A DNA stretch of 64,000 nt from Flaccisagitta enflata (lineage: Eukaryota; Chaetognatha; Sagittoidea; Aphragmophora), in assembly GCA_965153355.1 (NCBI GenBank), contig OZ231126.1:102548001-102612000 (forward strand), written 5' to 3'. The translations under genes and the position numbers were made by a program. The notes below the pieces were generated by a model that saw nothing but the letters and a program-made list of their open reading frames with translations, was not told where the DNA came from and made no database searches. This document shows, in pieces, positions 22,716-34,294 of this stretch (position 1 is its first letter; the number at the start of each line of letters is the position of its first letter).

Positions 22716-23016
22716 TCTGGGGCTCGTAAACCTCCAACCTCAAAGATCTCAGAATTGAGGATTTCGCTCATTAACAAGGCGAAGAACAAAGCCAAGAACA
22801 AAGCTAAGAACAAGGATGACACCGGTTCGAGAACCTGACGCATGTTTAGTGACAGAAAATGTAACCGCGAGTTCATGGTCTAGCTCAGAGCCAAGCAAAC
22901 CCAATGACGAGTTACCAACTCAGATTTCAAGAATTTGAGATTGAGTTTGTGGGTGGTTTGGAAAAAAACAAAAGGCCAACGATGTCCTTGCTAGATAAAG
23001 GAAACAGTTTCAAAAA

Positions 23017-23051
23017 TAACAACAACAACAACACCAACAACACCAACAACG

Positions 23052-23128
<77 letters not shown>

Positions 23129-23224
23129 AACAATAAAAACAACAACAACAGCAACAACAACAACAGCAAACTGAAAACAAAACAAACACTGAATAAACAA
23201 GATCATTGTGAAATTGAAAATAGC

Positions 23225-23306
<82 letters not shown>

Positions 23307-23362
23307 GCAACAATAACAACAAAAACAACAACATCAACATCAACAACCACCACAACAAAACA
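23017..23362 (+). repeat. Two (AAC)n microsatellites
   Basis: AAC runs at about 23017-23170 and 23222-23362 are separated by a 50-bp spacer. They give poly-Asn on one strand and poly-Val or poly-Leu on the other. The poly-Asn frame starts at 22904 (MTSYQLRFQEFEIEF) and cannot be called a gene on this evidence. Confidence 0.95.
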
Positions 23363-23647
23363 TGGACAGTGCGGCGGCAAACCCTGAATTAGTTTCTTTG
23401 GCAGCAGCAAGAAAAATAGCAATTAAAAACAAAGAAAAACAAAGAACAACACAACAATAAGTCTACGCTAGAACCATGATAGCAGAGAAGGAGAAGGAGC
23501 AGAAACAACAATAACCACAACAATAACGACAACAATAACAACCATGGATATGCGTTATATGCCACTGATCAGATACCCCAAACTCTACTGAGAATTCAAA
23601 AATTCAAAATGAAAAGTAAATCATGAAAAGTGAAAAATGAAAGTGAA

Positions 23648-24027
23648 CAAGGCCAACACCTATAAGTCGCATGCAAGACTTACAGACTTGAAATGACTTA
23701 GAATGACTTAAAATGCCTTAGAATGACTTAAAATGCCTGAGAATGACTTACCATGACTTGAAATGACCTAAAATGACCAAAAAGGACTTAAAACAACAAA
23801 ATGACCTAATGACCAAAAATGACTTAAAATGACTAAAAATGACTTGAAATAACGTAGAATGACTTAGAAGGACTTAGAATGACTTAGAATGCCTTAAAAT
23901 TACATAGAATGACTAAAAATGACTTAAAGAAATAAAAGTGATAAAAAAAGTAAAGTGTGACCGACCAACCGACGGACGGACAGACGGACGGACAAAACAG
24001 GTTGTAGAGTTGCGTGCACGCGACTAA
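23648..24027 (-). mobile_element. HINE-like element with a GACTTAAAAT array, TTATAGG type
   Basis: CAAGGCCAACACCTATAAGT opens the element. About 20 units of AATGACTTA-type sequence follow, then GACCGACCAACCGACGGACG and the perfect GTTGCGTGCACGCGACTAA end. Confidence 0.9.
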
Positions 24028-25411
24028 AAATACCCATGGGATCATGAGTCTTTTTCCCATTAAATGAAAAAACTTTTTAAGAACAAATAACTACCAGCAA
24101 ACATAGGGGTGCATCTATTTCCAGGTAGAGCTTGGTTAACCATGGGCAAAAAAAAACCGTACATGGCGGTTTTTGATGCCTTTGACCGGCTTGGTTTCAA
24201 TGAAAATATAAAAAATTGGTGACCGTTTGAAAGATCTTCAAAAGTTCTTCAAAACTAGACCAAGCAGAAAGTTGTTGCTCAATTTGTTTAGAAATGGCAA
24301 CCGTTTGAAGTGAGCATCTCTATAATCTGTCGATTGAAGGGATTCAGTTCTTTTAGTTCTGTCTTTAAAAGTATGAAAAACATATTTAACAAAAGGAAAC
24401 TAAGAAAAATTTAAGAGAAAATAAAAATATGATTTATTATCTACAAAATAGCGCCAAGCAGATCTTTTCAAGTCGATAAGTTTAGAAATGGTAATCAACC
24501 AAGGATATTTAGTTCATAAATACAAGTTAGTAAAAAATGTCATTTTAGAGGGAGGTGCTATATGTGTTGGGGACCCATAAAGTGTCAATATCATCCATAC
24601 TCGGCAAGATAACCTTGGTGGTACATCATTCCTAACTGTTCAGACCCCCACTTGGGTAGTAATTACCCCTGAAGGGTCGGCGCATCGTGGATACTTATCA
24701 TTACTCTATAATATAGATTTTTCAGGAAATGTAACCCCGTTCCTTCAAACTGATAATGCATACAGAAAATACCTCAAAATCAGTTCAAGGGGAGTAACTG
24801 GGATAAGTAACATGCAGTGCAATACCTAATAAAGTCAACATCTATGAGATTGCTGTGAGTTGCTGCAATTTTACCATGATTTTGAAGCAAATTGCTGCAA
24901 ACTACCAAAATTTCTGAAAATGTTGGAAAAATTGCCGGAGATTGATGATCAATGCTAATTTGAAATTTTCAGTTGAAATATGTTTTGCAGCAAAGTGCAT
25001 TTATTTCAATTCTATTGATATCCAAAATTTACTGCTAAGCATTTTTTTGCAGCAGCTTGCAGCAAATCATATTTTGAGCAATTACAATCGCATAAATGCG
25101 CATGAGAATTGAAACTGATTGGCTATATACTACTTGGATAAAAGATAAGAAACTTACCCTTTGTGATCAATGCTTCTTTGGAGATTGTTGAAAACTGACA
25201 CATTAATATACTACTCTATTCTACACGACACTGTAAGAAAAAGTAGAGACCATACTTACTAACCAACACTTGATTAAGTAATGCGCGCGGCCGAAAAGGG
25301 AAAAAAATCCAATAAATGAGTAATTAGAATTGAGAATTGGAATTAAGATTGAAATTCGAATGAAAAAGGAAAATTAAGATTAGATTGAGAGATTAGAATT
25401 GTACAATTGAC
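24028..25411. other. No gene recognised
   Basis: AT-rich. GAAAGATCTTCAAAAG with CAATTTGTTTAGAAATGGCA (24220-24300) is a dispersed motif also seen near 5660, 35050 and 35280. Confidence 0.4.
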
Positions 25412-25692
25412 TCAGTGCAATGCATTCAATGCTGAGTCAAAGTCTTCCATGGTAACGCTGTTACGGAGGGTAATTTTGTCAAAGAAAACAACAAGATTGT
25501 CACAGTATGATGCGGAATCAAGATTCTTATAGTTGCGTTTTAGCCGGAAAATGTTTTTTGGAAAGCTCACGCACAAATCCCTTGCGAGACGTACCTCTAG
25601 GTGCAACCTGGCAACTTTCTCTTTCTCTGGGAGGTCGGAGGTGGCAAATACTTTAACCTCTGCCGATGAACTGAATGGACCACCCCACAGTC
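25412..25692 (-). pseudogene. Transposase-like pseudogene, last exon block
   Basis: GGPFSSSAEVKVFATSDLPE, then FRLKRNYKNLDSASYCDNLV and SVTMEDFDSALNALH, ending in TGA. The acceptor is unclear: the only nearby AG (ACGACAG) gives the wrong frame, so this junction may also be damaged. Confidence 0.65.
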
Positions 25693-26062
25693 TGTCGTGA
25701 TGGGAAAAAATTCAAACTGTTGAAAGTCTAAAATCACCCTACACAAGCTATTACTCATTTTTCTCTAACCCAATTGGCTTCAGCAAACCAGAGTAATTGA
25801 ATCCCAATAGATACAAGTACAGAGAACAGTTTTACTCAAGAATTATGACGTGCAAAAGTAAGTCTAGGCTTAATTTGCATAATCAAAAAGTCAGATATTG
25901 AGCTCAATCTCAGCCCATAGTTAATTGCGCAATTACGCGCATCAGAGTTACCGTTATGTCAGGGAGTAAGACAAGGAAAAAAACTGAAAATTGATAAACA
26001 TTGCGGATCTTAGAAGATCCTGATTTTTTTCCCATCACTTTTGAATCTGATTGTTTGTGCAC

Positions 26063-26449
26063 CCATAGCTTTCAACTTCTCAAGGTCAGCATTACGCCTC
26101 TGGTCTACTGCCCTATTTTGGGTTTCCTTCGCTGAAAGTTCATCCTTACTTAGTCCCTCCTGTTGCTTTTCCCAGGCATCAACGATCGAAGGCAGTACCT
26201 TTTTTTTCTCCATTTGACAAATGTTTTTGTTGGCGACCTTACCCTTGGTCAGGGAAAGAGATTTTGCAATGACATGGGAGCACGTTCGGCGTCGAGGTTA
26301 TTCACCGGAACCCTCTCGAGCTTTGCTTGGTACATTGTTGAGAGAGACAACGATGTTTCTTCAACATCACCAAATCCAAAAATGTCTCCCCGTTGGCGTT
26401 GAAATCCCTCCGCAAATCGAATCATTACAATGGAGAGAATCTTGACGGC
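26063..26449 (-). pseudogene. Transposase-like pseudogene, exon block 5 (frameshift)
   Basis: Acceptor TTTTTTCAG, then AVKILSIVMIRFAEGFQRQR and GDIFGFGDVEETSLSLSTMY. A frame break near 26265 precedes EKKKVLPSIVDAWEKQQEGL and NRAVDQRRNADLEKLKAMG. A candidate donor G|GTGCAC follows. Confidence 0.65.
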
Positions 26450-26490
26450 CTGAAAAAATGAAACAAAATGAATGTACTTGGTCCTTCTTT

Positions 26491-26648
26491 TTTAGTCACA
26501 GACACGCGACTCTACACCTTGCCGTGTCGGTCGGTCCATCCGTCCGTCCGTCCGTCCGTCACAAATATTTCTAAAATTGCGATCGGTGATTGAATTACCG
26601 CTCCTGCCAAACCGTCCGCGACTGTATTGCCGTGTATCCGGCCTTGTT
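26491..26648 (+). mobile_element. HINE-like element, short variant in a pseudogene intron
   Basis: TTTAGTCACAGACACGCGAC, (GTCC)n microsatellite, GCGATCGGTGATTGAATTAC, CGTCCGCGACTGTATTGCCG, ending GGCCTTG. It matches the copy at 55957-56119 closely, so it forms a distinct subfamily with GTCGCGGACACGCGAC in place of the usual palindrome. Confidence 0.85.
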
Positions 26649-26741
26649 TTCTCTGTATCTTTCTAATGTTCTTACTTTCTTCTCATCTTTGCCTCTTATT
26701 ATCTCTCAATCTAGCGATCTCTCTTCCTACCTATCGTCCTC

Positions 26742-26757
26742 GTTTCTTTCTTTCTTC

Positions 26758-26791
<34 letters not shown>

Positions 26792-26874
26792 ATCTTTCTT
26801 TATATCTTTTTTTCTTCCTAGCTTTCTTTTTTTCTTTCTTTCTCTTTATCTTTCTGTCTTTCTTTCTCTCTCTC

Positions 26875-26934
<60 letters not shown>

Positions 26935-27049
26935 TTTATCTTTCTCTCTTTCTTTCTTTCTTTCTTTTTTCAGTTATTACACCCTTCACTTTTCTTTCTT
27001 TCTTTTTTTTTTCTTTCTGCTTTCAAACATAAATTGTACTTGTTAACTC

Positions 27050-27128
<79 letters not shown>
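26742..27128. repeat. (TTTC)n then (CT)n microsatellites
   Basis: Imperfect TTTC tetranucleotides to about 27020, then an unbroken CT run of about 75 bp at 27052-27128. On the gene strand the run lies at the 5' end of the intron behind exon block 4. Confidence 0.95.
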
Positions 27129-27133
<5 letters not shown>

Positions 27134-27522
27134 CTTTTCTTCGTAAACCTCCGCTGCGCGCTCCATCGATTCAATGATAGGGCTGGTTTCTGAAATTGTA
27201 AGAATTCCTTGGGATTCACATTGAGAAAGTCATTGTAGAGGCGCGGGAAGGCTGACTGAAGGTCAGAGTAAGTAGTTTTGCAAGAAGAGGTAAGGCGGAC
27301 GAAGGGTTCGATCAAGTGAAGACCAACTGCGGCTTCGACGAGAGCAAAAACACGAAGAAATTCCACGGGCTCAAAGCAACAAACAATGCACGCAAGATTG
27401 TTAGTGACGTGGTCAAACTTCTGGAGAAAGCGGCAGATATCTTCGTCGTGATGTAGGACAGCAGCGCAGACAAATGGGTAACGGTTGAATCGTTCCAAAG
27501 CCATTCGGATAGACGTGTTTTT
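27134..27522 (-). pseudogene. Transposase-like pseudogene, exon block 4 (frameshift)
   Basis: RMALERFNRYPFVCAAVLHH through FPRLYNDFLNVNPKEFLQF. The frame shifts near 27178 into IIESMERAAEVYEEK, which ends at donor AAAAG|GTATGG. A (GA)n run starts six bases into the intron. Confidence 0.65.
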
Positions 27523-27667
27523 CTTTGGATGGACAAGGAGAAATATTTTGACAAAAAAATATAACTTTATTTTCTGTACATCGTTTTGATATGTTATTGC
27601 CGTGTCTGTGTGTGTCCAATTTCCTCATCGTAATCTATGGAGTTAATTGATAATCAAAGTAATGCAC

Positions 27668-28026
27668 CTGGTGAATAAATCAAACTCCCCCCCGCGATTC
27701 CAAGGTTTGTGGTCGAAATTGTGGCAAATAAGACGACTGCATCATGACAGATTCCTGATTATCAGGGGTGATGTTGAAACTGGCAAAAATCCTTTCCCGA
27801 CCCATTGATTGCTCAATCTCTTTGAAAATGGTGTCCAGTGCGCGTAGGAAAAGAAAAACTGGATGCACGTGACAGAGGTTTAGTGTGTCGATTCCAGCTC
27901 CTCTGCCAATAACGCTTCAACTTCCATATTGTGAGCAGTGGCGTCGGTCATGATGAAGTTAAATTTCAGCCAAAGCGTCTTTTTGTCCACTCCACTAATC
28001 GCCGCCAGAATGTCCAAAACCGTGTT
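27668..28026 (-). pseudogene. Transposase-like pseudogene, exon block 3 (two frameshifts)
   Basis: Acceptor TTGAACAG, then NTVLDILAAISGVDKKTL and MTDATAHNMEVEALLAEELE. The frame breaks near 27878, resumes as LCHVHPVFLFLRALDTIF, breaks again near 27735 and resumes as SRLICHNFDHKPWNRGGEFD up to donor CAG|GTGCAT. Both breaks look like roughly 10-bp deletions relative to the family. Confidence 0.65.
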
Positions 28027-28406
28027 CTGTTCAAAGATACATTTTTTCTTGTTATTGCTCCGAGTCATCAATCAACTCAGCTTTCACCATCCAATCTTCA
28101 ATTTTTACAAAGCAACCTAAAATACAAGAGGGTTCAAAGTTCCAGCACCCCCCTACCTAGCTTTTACATTGCTTTTTTTTTTTTTCAATTATTTTTAAAT
28201 TTGCTTATCTTTTAGTTGATTAGAAAAAAGATTTCAAAAAATGGCTACTATATCTAGACTAGCAAAATAGTCAAGAGAAAAAAGTTATATTTAAAAAAAT
28301 ATGAACTATAAAAAGTGGTACTTAAACTTTTGGTCCCGCCTCACATTATATTTTTGGCTTTTCTGTAGTCTCCCCTCATTGTTTCTCATCTAGTCATAAT
28401 ATTCAT

Positions 28407-28606
28407 TTTTTGTCGCGGACACGCAACTCTTTAAGAGGCTTTGTCCGTTTTTTGGTCCGTCGGTCCATGGACACCAGTAGAAAAGTGCAAAAATGAGTGT
28501 TTTAGATGGTTTTTGTGTATGCGTGGGGGGCATGGAGTATAGATGGGGGTTGATTGCCCTTGCCCACCCGTCCGCAACGATATTTTGACCCCGCGTAACT
28601 TGTTTT
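28407..28606 (+). mobile_element. HINE-like element, divergent variant
   Basis: TGTCGCGGACACGCAACTCT, GGTCCGTCGGTCC, TGCCCTTGCCCACCCGTCCG, GACCCCGCGTAACTTG. The same variant right half (CGTCCGCAACGATATTGTGA) appears at 62420-62475. Confidence 0.75.
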
Positions 28607-28721
28607 TGCATGTCTTTAAAACCATGACGTTATTGCTGAGCGTTCCATACAGTATCATGATCTCTTATAATCTATTTGATATACTGAAAATCAGTTTTTG
28701 ACTAGTTGCAACTTTTTTTAC

Positions 28722-29693
28722 CTTTAATTCCATCAAGTTTGAGCGAGTTTCACGGGCAATAGGAAGAGTGGGTAAGGCGTGATATTGTCCGTTAATTGTA
28801 ATTACTTGCACAGAGAAAGCTCCAGTCCCTTGCGTCCTTGAGCCGTCGTCGTGATAGGTAACCGTTGATAGGCCGTCACATCGCATCACTTTATCCACGA
28901 TGGCAGAGAGTACAAAAAGTTCTTGAATACGACTCTCTCGTCGATTGTTAGCAGAATTTGGGGCCATGTCAAGATCGATTTGAGTTTTATCCAAATCGAA
29001 AAATTTTCAAGGCAAATGAAAGAGATTTTGTGCCGTCAAAATAATGCCAGCAACCGCCTGTGCCTCTGAACAGTGAAATTTGGATTTTAGCTGAACAATT
29101 GTTTTGTAGTAGTCTGGCTTGACGCTACAAATCAAGTTACGTATGTGCCGGTATTGCTGAGGAATGTCGTGAGTGACGGGAGATTCGGGATGAGCAATGA
29201 GTCGTCTCCGTTTTGACTGAGAGTTGTCATCCACCTCCTCTTCCTCCTCCTTCACCTCCGCTGGGTTAAAGTCTGCGTCATTGCTATCCTCATTGATGCA
29301 AATGTTTTCAAAAACTTTATCCACCATTTCATGCGTCAACTCCACCGGCTTCATTTTCCTCACCTCCTTCTTAGCCCTCGCTTCTCTCCTTCTGAACGAC
29401 TCCTCCTCTCGCGCTTTTTGTTCCGCCACCTTTTTCCATTGCCTGTCGACGACGTGTTCACAGAACATTTTTCTATGAGTTCTCTGATCCTCCAGGAATT
29501 GAAACTCAACCCCAGTCATCTTAACGCCGTAGAATATTTTTTGCCGGCGCCGACTGCTGTCAGAAGTGGCAATATCAAAGAGAGTTGTGGTCGTTCTTTG
29601 ATGAAAAGCCGCGACTTTTGCGACCCATGACTCGGTCCTTCGAGGATGCGGGGTTTTTTTGAGGTTCCAAAATTCATCGTGCAGACGGATTAT
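28722..29693 (-). pseudogene. Transposase-like pseudogene, exon block 2
   Basis: 324 codons from acceptor GCAATTAG to donor TTAAAG|GTAAAA, phase 0 at both ends, with a single TGA (29007-29009). It carries the LFDIATSD helix, a Lys/Arg/Glu coiled-coil, an acidic KEEEEEVDD tract with KRRR and the DDGSR block. It splices in frame to block 1. Confidence 0.7.
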
Positions 29694-29794
29694 CTAATTG
29701 CAGTTGGGGAGAGGGAAAGGGATTCAAAGATAAGGAGGAAGGGAAAGGAAGAAGGGATGGAGATTAAGGAGGAAAAAAACTGAAATATTGTTGC

Positions 29795-30049
29795 AGACGG
29801 GTGGGCAGGGGCATCAAACCCCCATCCACACATACACAATCATACACAATCATATACAAAAAGTAACTAAAATACTCGTTTTTTCCACTTTTTTACTCAA
29901 TCAGCATGGATGAAAGGACTGACGGATGGACGGACGGATGGCCATTACTTGGCCTTTTGCTCTGCTACAGCTACAACTACTACAGCTACAACTACTACAA
30001 CTACAACTACTACTACTACTACTACAACTACAACTACTACTACTACTAT

Positions 30050-30122
<73 letters not shown>
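29795..30122 (-). repeat. HINE-like fragment plus (TAC)n run in a pseudogene intron
   Basis: 29795-29945 holds GACGGGTGGGCAGGGGCATC through GACTGACGGATGGACGGACG, an incomplete reverse copy. 29967-30122 is a CTACAA/TAC triplet run giving poly-Tyr, poly-Thr or poly-Ser ORFs. Confidence 0.8.
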
Positions 30123-30278
30123 GTAGTAAATTTTTACTGACCTTTGGTTGACTTTCAATTCCTTGTGCATCGCCGATGATAGTCATCATTTTCCACAATC
30201 TTACGACCAAAAAACTGAAAAAAAATGGAAGTGATGAAAGATTATAATTGGCTTGTCAGTCTCCTTCGCTCTGTCATT

Positions 30279-30602
<324 letters not shown>

Positions 30603-30663
30603 CTATAATGAACATACATTAAGAGCCATTTTTTAGATAAATGGTTGCTTTTTCTGTTTCTTT

Positions 30664-32190
30664 TTAGTCGCGTGCACGCGACTCTACAACCCGCTCCGTC
30701 GGTCGGTCCGTCCGTCGGTCCATTGGTCCGTCGGTCCGTCGGTAACACTTAGCTTTTTTGCGTCGTTTATGGACATTTTGGGTTGTCTGGAGTCATTTTG
30801 AGTCATTTTTTGTTGCTTTAGGTCATTTTTGATTGTTTTTAATAATTTTTGGTCATTTTTGATCATTTTTGATCATTTTTTATTATATAAGTCATTTTGC
30901 TCATTTATGTCATTTGTGTCATTTTTGGGTGTTTAAAGTAGTTTTAAGTCATTTCAAGCCATTTTGGGACATTTCCTGCCATTTTTGGTCATTTGACATC
31001 ATTTTTGGTATGTTTTGGTCATTTATGTCATTTTGTTCATTTTGATCATTTAACTCATTTTTGTCCTTTTTTCTTATTTCTTGTCATAATAGGTCTTCTT
31101 TGGATATTATGGGTCACTTTGGGTCATTGTAGGTCATTTTTGGTCATCTTGAGTCGTCATGGGTCCAGGCTGGGGACTCCATCTTTTGTCATTTTTTGGT
31201 CTGCTATAAGTCTGCTTTAAGTCTGGTTTGAGTCTGGTTTAAGTCTTGGTTTGAGTCTGGTTTAAGTTTGGTTTAAGTCTGGTTTAAGTCTGGTTTAAGT
31301 CTGGTTTAAGTCTGGTTTAAGTTTGGTGTGAGCCTGGTGTAAGCCTGCTGTAAGTCTGGTGTAAGTCTGGTTTAAGTCTGATTTAAGTCTGATTTAGGTT
31401 GGGATGAGGTCTGGATTAAGTCTGGTTTAAGTCTGGTGTAAGTGTGGTGTAAGTGTGGTGTAAGTGTGGTGTAAGTGTGGTGTAAGTCTGGTGTAAGTCT
31501 GGTTTAAGTCTGGTTTAAGTCTGGATTAAGTCTGGTTTAAGTCTGGTTTGAGTCTGGTTTGAGTCTGGTTTGAGTCTGGTTTGAGTCTGGTTTGAGTCTG
31601 GTTTGAGTCTGGATTGAGTCTGGATTGAGTCCGGATTGAGTCCGGATAGAGTCTGGTTTGAATCTGGTTTGAGTCTGGTTTGAGTCTGGTTTGAGTCTGG
31701 CTTGAGTCTGGCTTGAGTCTGGTTTAAGTCTGGTTTGAGTCTGGTTTAAGACTGGTTTATGTCTGGTTTATGTCTGATTGATGTCTGGTTTGGGTCTGGT
31801 TTAGGTCTGGTTTATGTCTGATTCATGTCTGGTTAAGGTCTGGTTTATGTCTGGTTTAGGTCTGGTTTAGGTCTGGTTCAGGTCTGGTTTTGGTCTGGTT
31901 TAGGTCTGGTTTAATTCTGGTTTAATTCTGGTTTGAGTCTGGTTTGAGTCTGGTTTGAGTCTGGATTGAGTCTGGATTGAGTCTGGTTTGAGTATGGATT
32001 CAGTCCGGTTTGAGTCTGGTATGAGTCTGGTTTGAGTCTGGTTTGAATCTGGTTTGAGTCTGGTTTGAGTCTGGTTTGAGTCTGGTTTGGGTCTGGTTTA
32101 GGTCAGGTTTAAGTCTGATTTTTGCTAAAAAGATACAATAGGGAGTTTAGTTATTTTTGTCCTGCACGCGACTTATAGGTGTTGGCCTTG
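30664..32190 (+). mobile_element. 1.5-kb HINE-like element carrying two satellite arrays
   Basis: Begins TTAGTCGCGTGCACGCGACT, has a GTCGGTCCGTCC microsatellite, and ends GCACGCGACTTATAGGTG plus TTGGCCTTG. Inside are GTCATTTTTG-type units (about 30780-31070) and then some 80 units of the 11-mer AGTCTGGTTTG (about 31195-32115). No protein-coding sequence. Confidence 0.88.
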
Positions 32191-32198
32191 TTTCGTCC

Positions 32199-32202
32199 CT
32201 TC

Positions 32203-32236
<34 letters not shown>

Positions 32237-32309
32237 CTCTTTCTTTCTTTTTTTCTTTGTTTCCCTCTCTCTTTCCTTCTATCTTTCTTTCTTTCTTTCT
32301 TTCTTTTTT

Positions 32310-32393
<84 letters not shown>

Positions 32394-32397
32394 TCCT

Positions 32398-32449
<52 letters not shown>

Positions 32450-32508
32450 TCCTTCTTTACTTCTTCCCTTCTTTCTTTCTTTCTTTCTTTCCTTCTTTCT
32501 TTCTTTCC

Positions 32509-32539
<31 letters not shown>

Positions 32540-32607
32540 TGTCTTTCTTTCTTTCTGTCTTTCTTTCTATCTGTCTGTCTGTCTTTCTTTCTGTCTTTCC
32601 TTTTTGT

Positions 32608-32643
<36 letters not shown>

Positions 32644-32672
32644 TCGCCGTGTATTTCTTTCTATTACCTCTT

Positions 32673-32758
<86 letters not shown>

Positions 32759-32800
32759 GTTCTTTCTTTCTTTCTTTCTTTTTTTTTCTTTCTTTCTTCA
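32199..32800. repeat. (TTTC)n with (TATC)n microsatellite
   Basis: About 600 bp of imperfect TTTC, with TATC at 32710-32752. It starts immediately behind the element at 30664-32190 and gives the largest spurious ORF of the region. Confidence 0.97.
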
Positions 32801-32807
32801 TTTAATT

Positions 32808-32930
32808 ATGAACGAACCTGAAGCACGTCTTTCTCGGAGCATTCCGACGGGAAACTCCAGCAACGCAACATACTTGACATTGGCCAGTTTCAACGAACAT
32901 GCCGACCAAAGGAGAGGCATGTTGACCTGA
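32808..32930 (+). CDS. Possible C-terminal exon
   Basis: After the pyrimidine run a non-repetitive frame reads EPEARLSRSIPTGNSSNATY, then LASFNEHADQRRGMLT and a TGA. Composition and lack of repeats are exon-like, but no partner exon is identifiable. The Met at 32808 may not be a start. Confidence 0.25.
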   Translation: MNEPEARLSRSIPTGNSSNATYLTLASFNEHADQRRGMLT

Positions 32931-33361
32931 ATGGACTACTAGGGCTGGTCAGTATGCGTTTTTGTCGAAAATCTCTCTGTAAGTCACAGGGAAGAACCGT
33001 CTTGAGCAAATAGAACTAATCAGCTAAAAATCGGCGTTCAAATGTTTGTATGTTCAATGCTCATAACAGTTTTTCCCGTCGAAATGCTCACTGGATGTCG
33101 CTGGGTCCAATAACGGTGAGAACTCCTTAGTAAACTTTCCTGTTATTGAACAAGTTTAAGTATTTCTTGTTAGAAATAGATGACTTTGGCTTTTGAATGA
33201 CAAGTAGATTGTCGCTGTCAAGTTTCATTGTCAAATTATCTTTTGGAAGCTCGTATCAACTGTCTTCTGCGATTACTTCATTATGCAAATTAGGGAAATG
33301 ATTAGAAGATTACGTCTGATAAGGTTGCGTGTTTTGATGAGCAAGAAAATAAGGCTGGTTA

Positions 33362-33473
33362 CTTGGCAATCCAGTCGCAGACGGTTGGGCCGGGTCAGTG
33401 GGATGAAATCTGCTTGATATTCAAAAATGTTACGGACGGACGGACAGGGGGACCAACTGACACGGCGAGGTGA

Positions 33474-33545
<72 letters not shown>

Positions 33546-33580
33546 GAGAAAGAAAGATAGAAAGATAGAAAGAAAAAAAG
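33362..33580 (-). repeat. HINE-like fragment followed by (GAAA)n
   Basis: CAGTCGCAGACGGTTGGGCC to ACGGACGGACGGACAGGGGG and ACACGGCG form a reverse fragment. GAAA units run from 33473 to 33580. Confidence 0.75.
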
Positions 33581-33585
33581 AAATA

Positions 33586-33928
33586 CCGTATTTCCCCTAA
33601 TTAGCGCCCGGGGCGCTTACAAAATTGCAAAATGACATTGCTTTTTTCACCTTCTAATTAGCGCCCCCCTGTAGCATGCAGGACTAAGAAAAATTACTGA
33701 AAATTAAAGCAAAAAGAAGATTTAGGATAGGGAAAGATAAGAATATGTGATTTCAATAGAAAAATCCATTCATGAAGTTAAAAAGAAACAAAAAATAAAG
33801 ATAATTTGTGTATTTATTATGTGTATCTATAATTTTCACTAGAATGAAAAGCTTAGTTGTGAGGGGATTTTTTTTAAAAAGAGGGGGGGCGCTAATTAGA
33901 GGGGGGGCGTTAATTAGAGGAAATACGG
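33586..33928. mobile_element. 343-bp MITE, TA target duplication (CCGTATTTCC arms)
   Basis: Ends CCGTATTTCCCCTAATTAGC and, inverted, CCGTATTTCCTCTAATTAAC, flanked by TA on both sides (33584-33585, 33929-33930). Secondary GCGCTAATTAGAGGGGGGG motifs lie inside each arm. It sits within GAAA-rich sequence. The TA duplication fits the Tc1/mariner/IS630 group. No transposase. Confidence 0.85.
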
Positions 33929-34294
33929 TAATGAAAAACAGAAAGAGAAGAGGGAAACGATAACCGTCGGAAAGAAATAAAAAGAGAAAACACAAAGGAA
34001 GAAAGGAAAACAGAAAGAGAGGAAAATGGAAAGGAAGAAAGGAAAACGTAGAGAAAGGAAAATGAAAAGAAAGGAAAAAAGGAAAACGTAAAGAAAGAAA
34101 GGAAAATGGAAACATAATTCATAAGGAAGAAAGGATAAAAGAAAGAGGAAAACAGAACAATAATAATGAGGCCCCTAAAAGCCTCCAAAGACCACCAAAC
34201 AAACCCACGGACCTGACCTGCATCGGACTCAGTAGCAGACCAACAACCCACAAACTCAACCTGCAAGAATGACGCCAAATATCTGCCCAAAATA

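Noticed and set aside
22904-23422. Poly-Asn and poly-Val ORFs
   Set aside because: Both strands are open because of (AAC)n; no splice or composition support outside the repeat.
30142-30213. Extra exon between blocks 1 and 2 of the transposase-like gene
   Set aside because: It has a good acceptor and donor, but it breaks the frame after block 1, while blocks 1 and 2 join directly in phase and give the family's continuous helix.
31195-32115. CRISPR-like regular repeats
   Set aside because: Direct 11-bp tandem units without spacers, in a eukaryotic context.
32157-32930. 257-residue Phe/Leu/Ser ORF
   Set aside because: It is translated (TTTC)n; only its last ~40 codons are non-repetitive and are listed separately.
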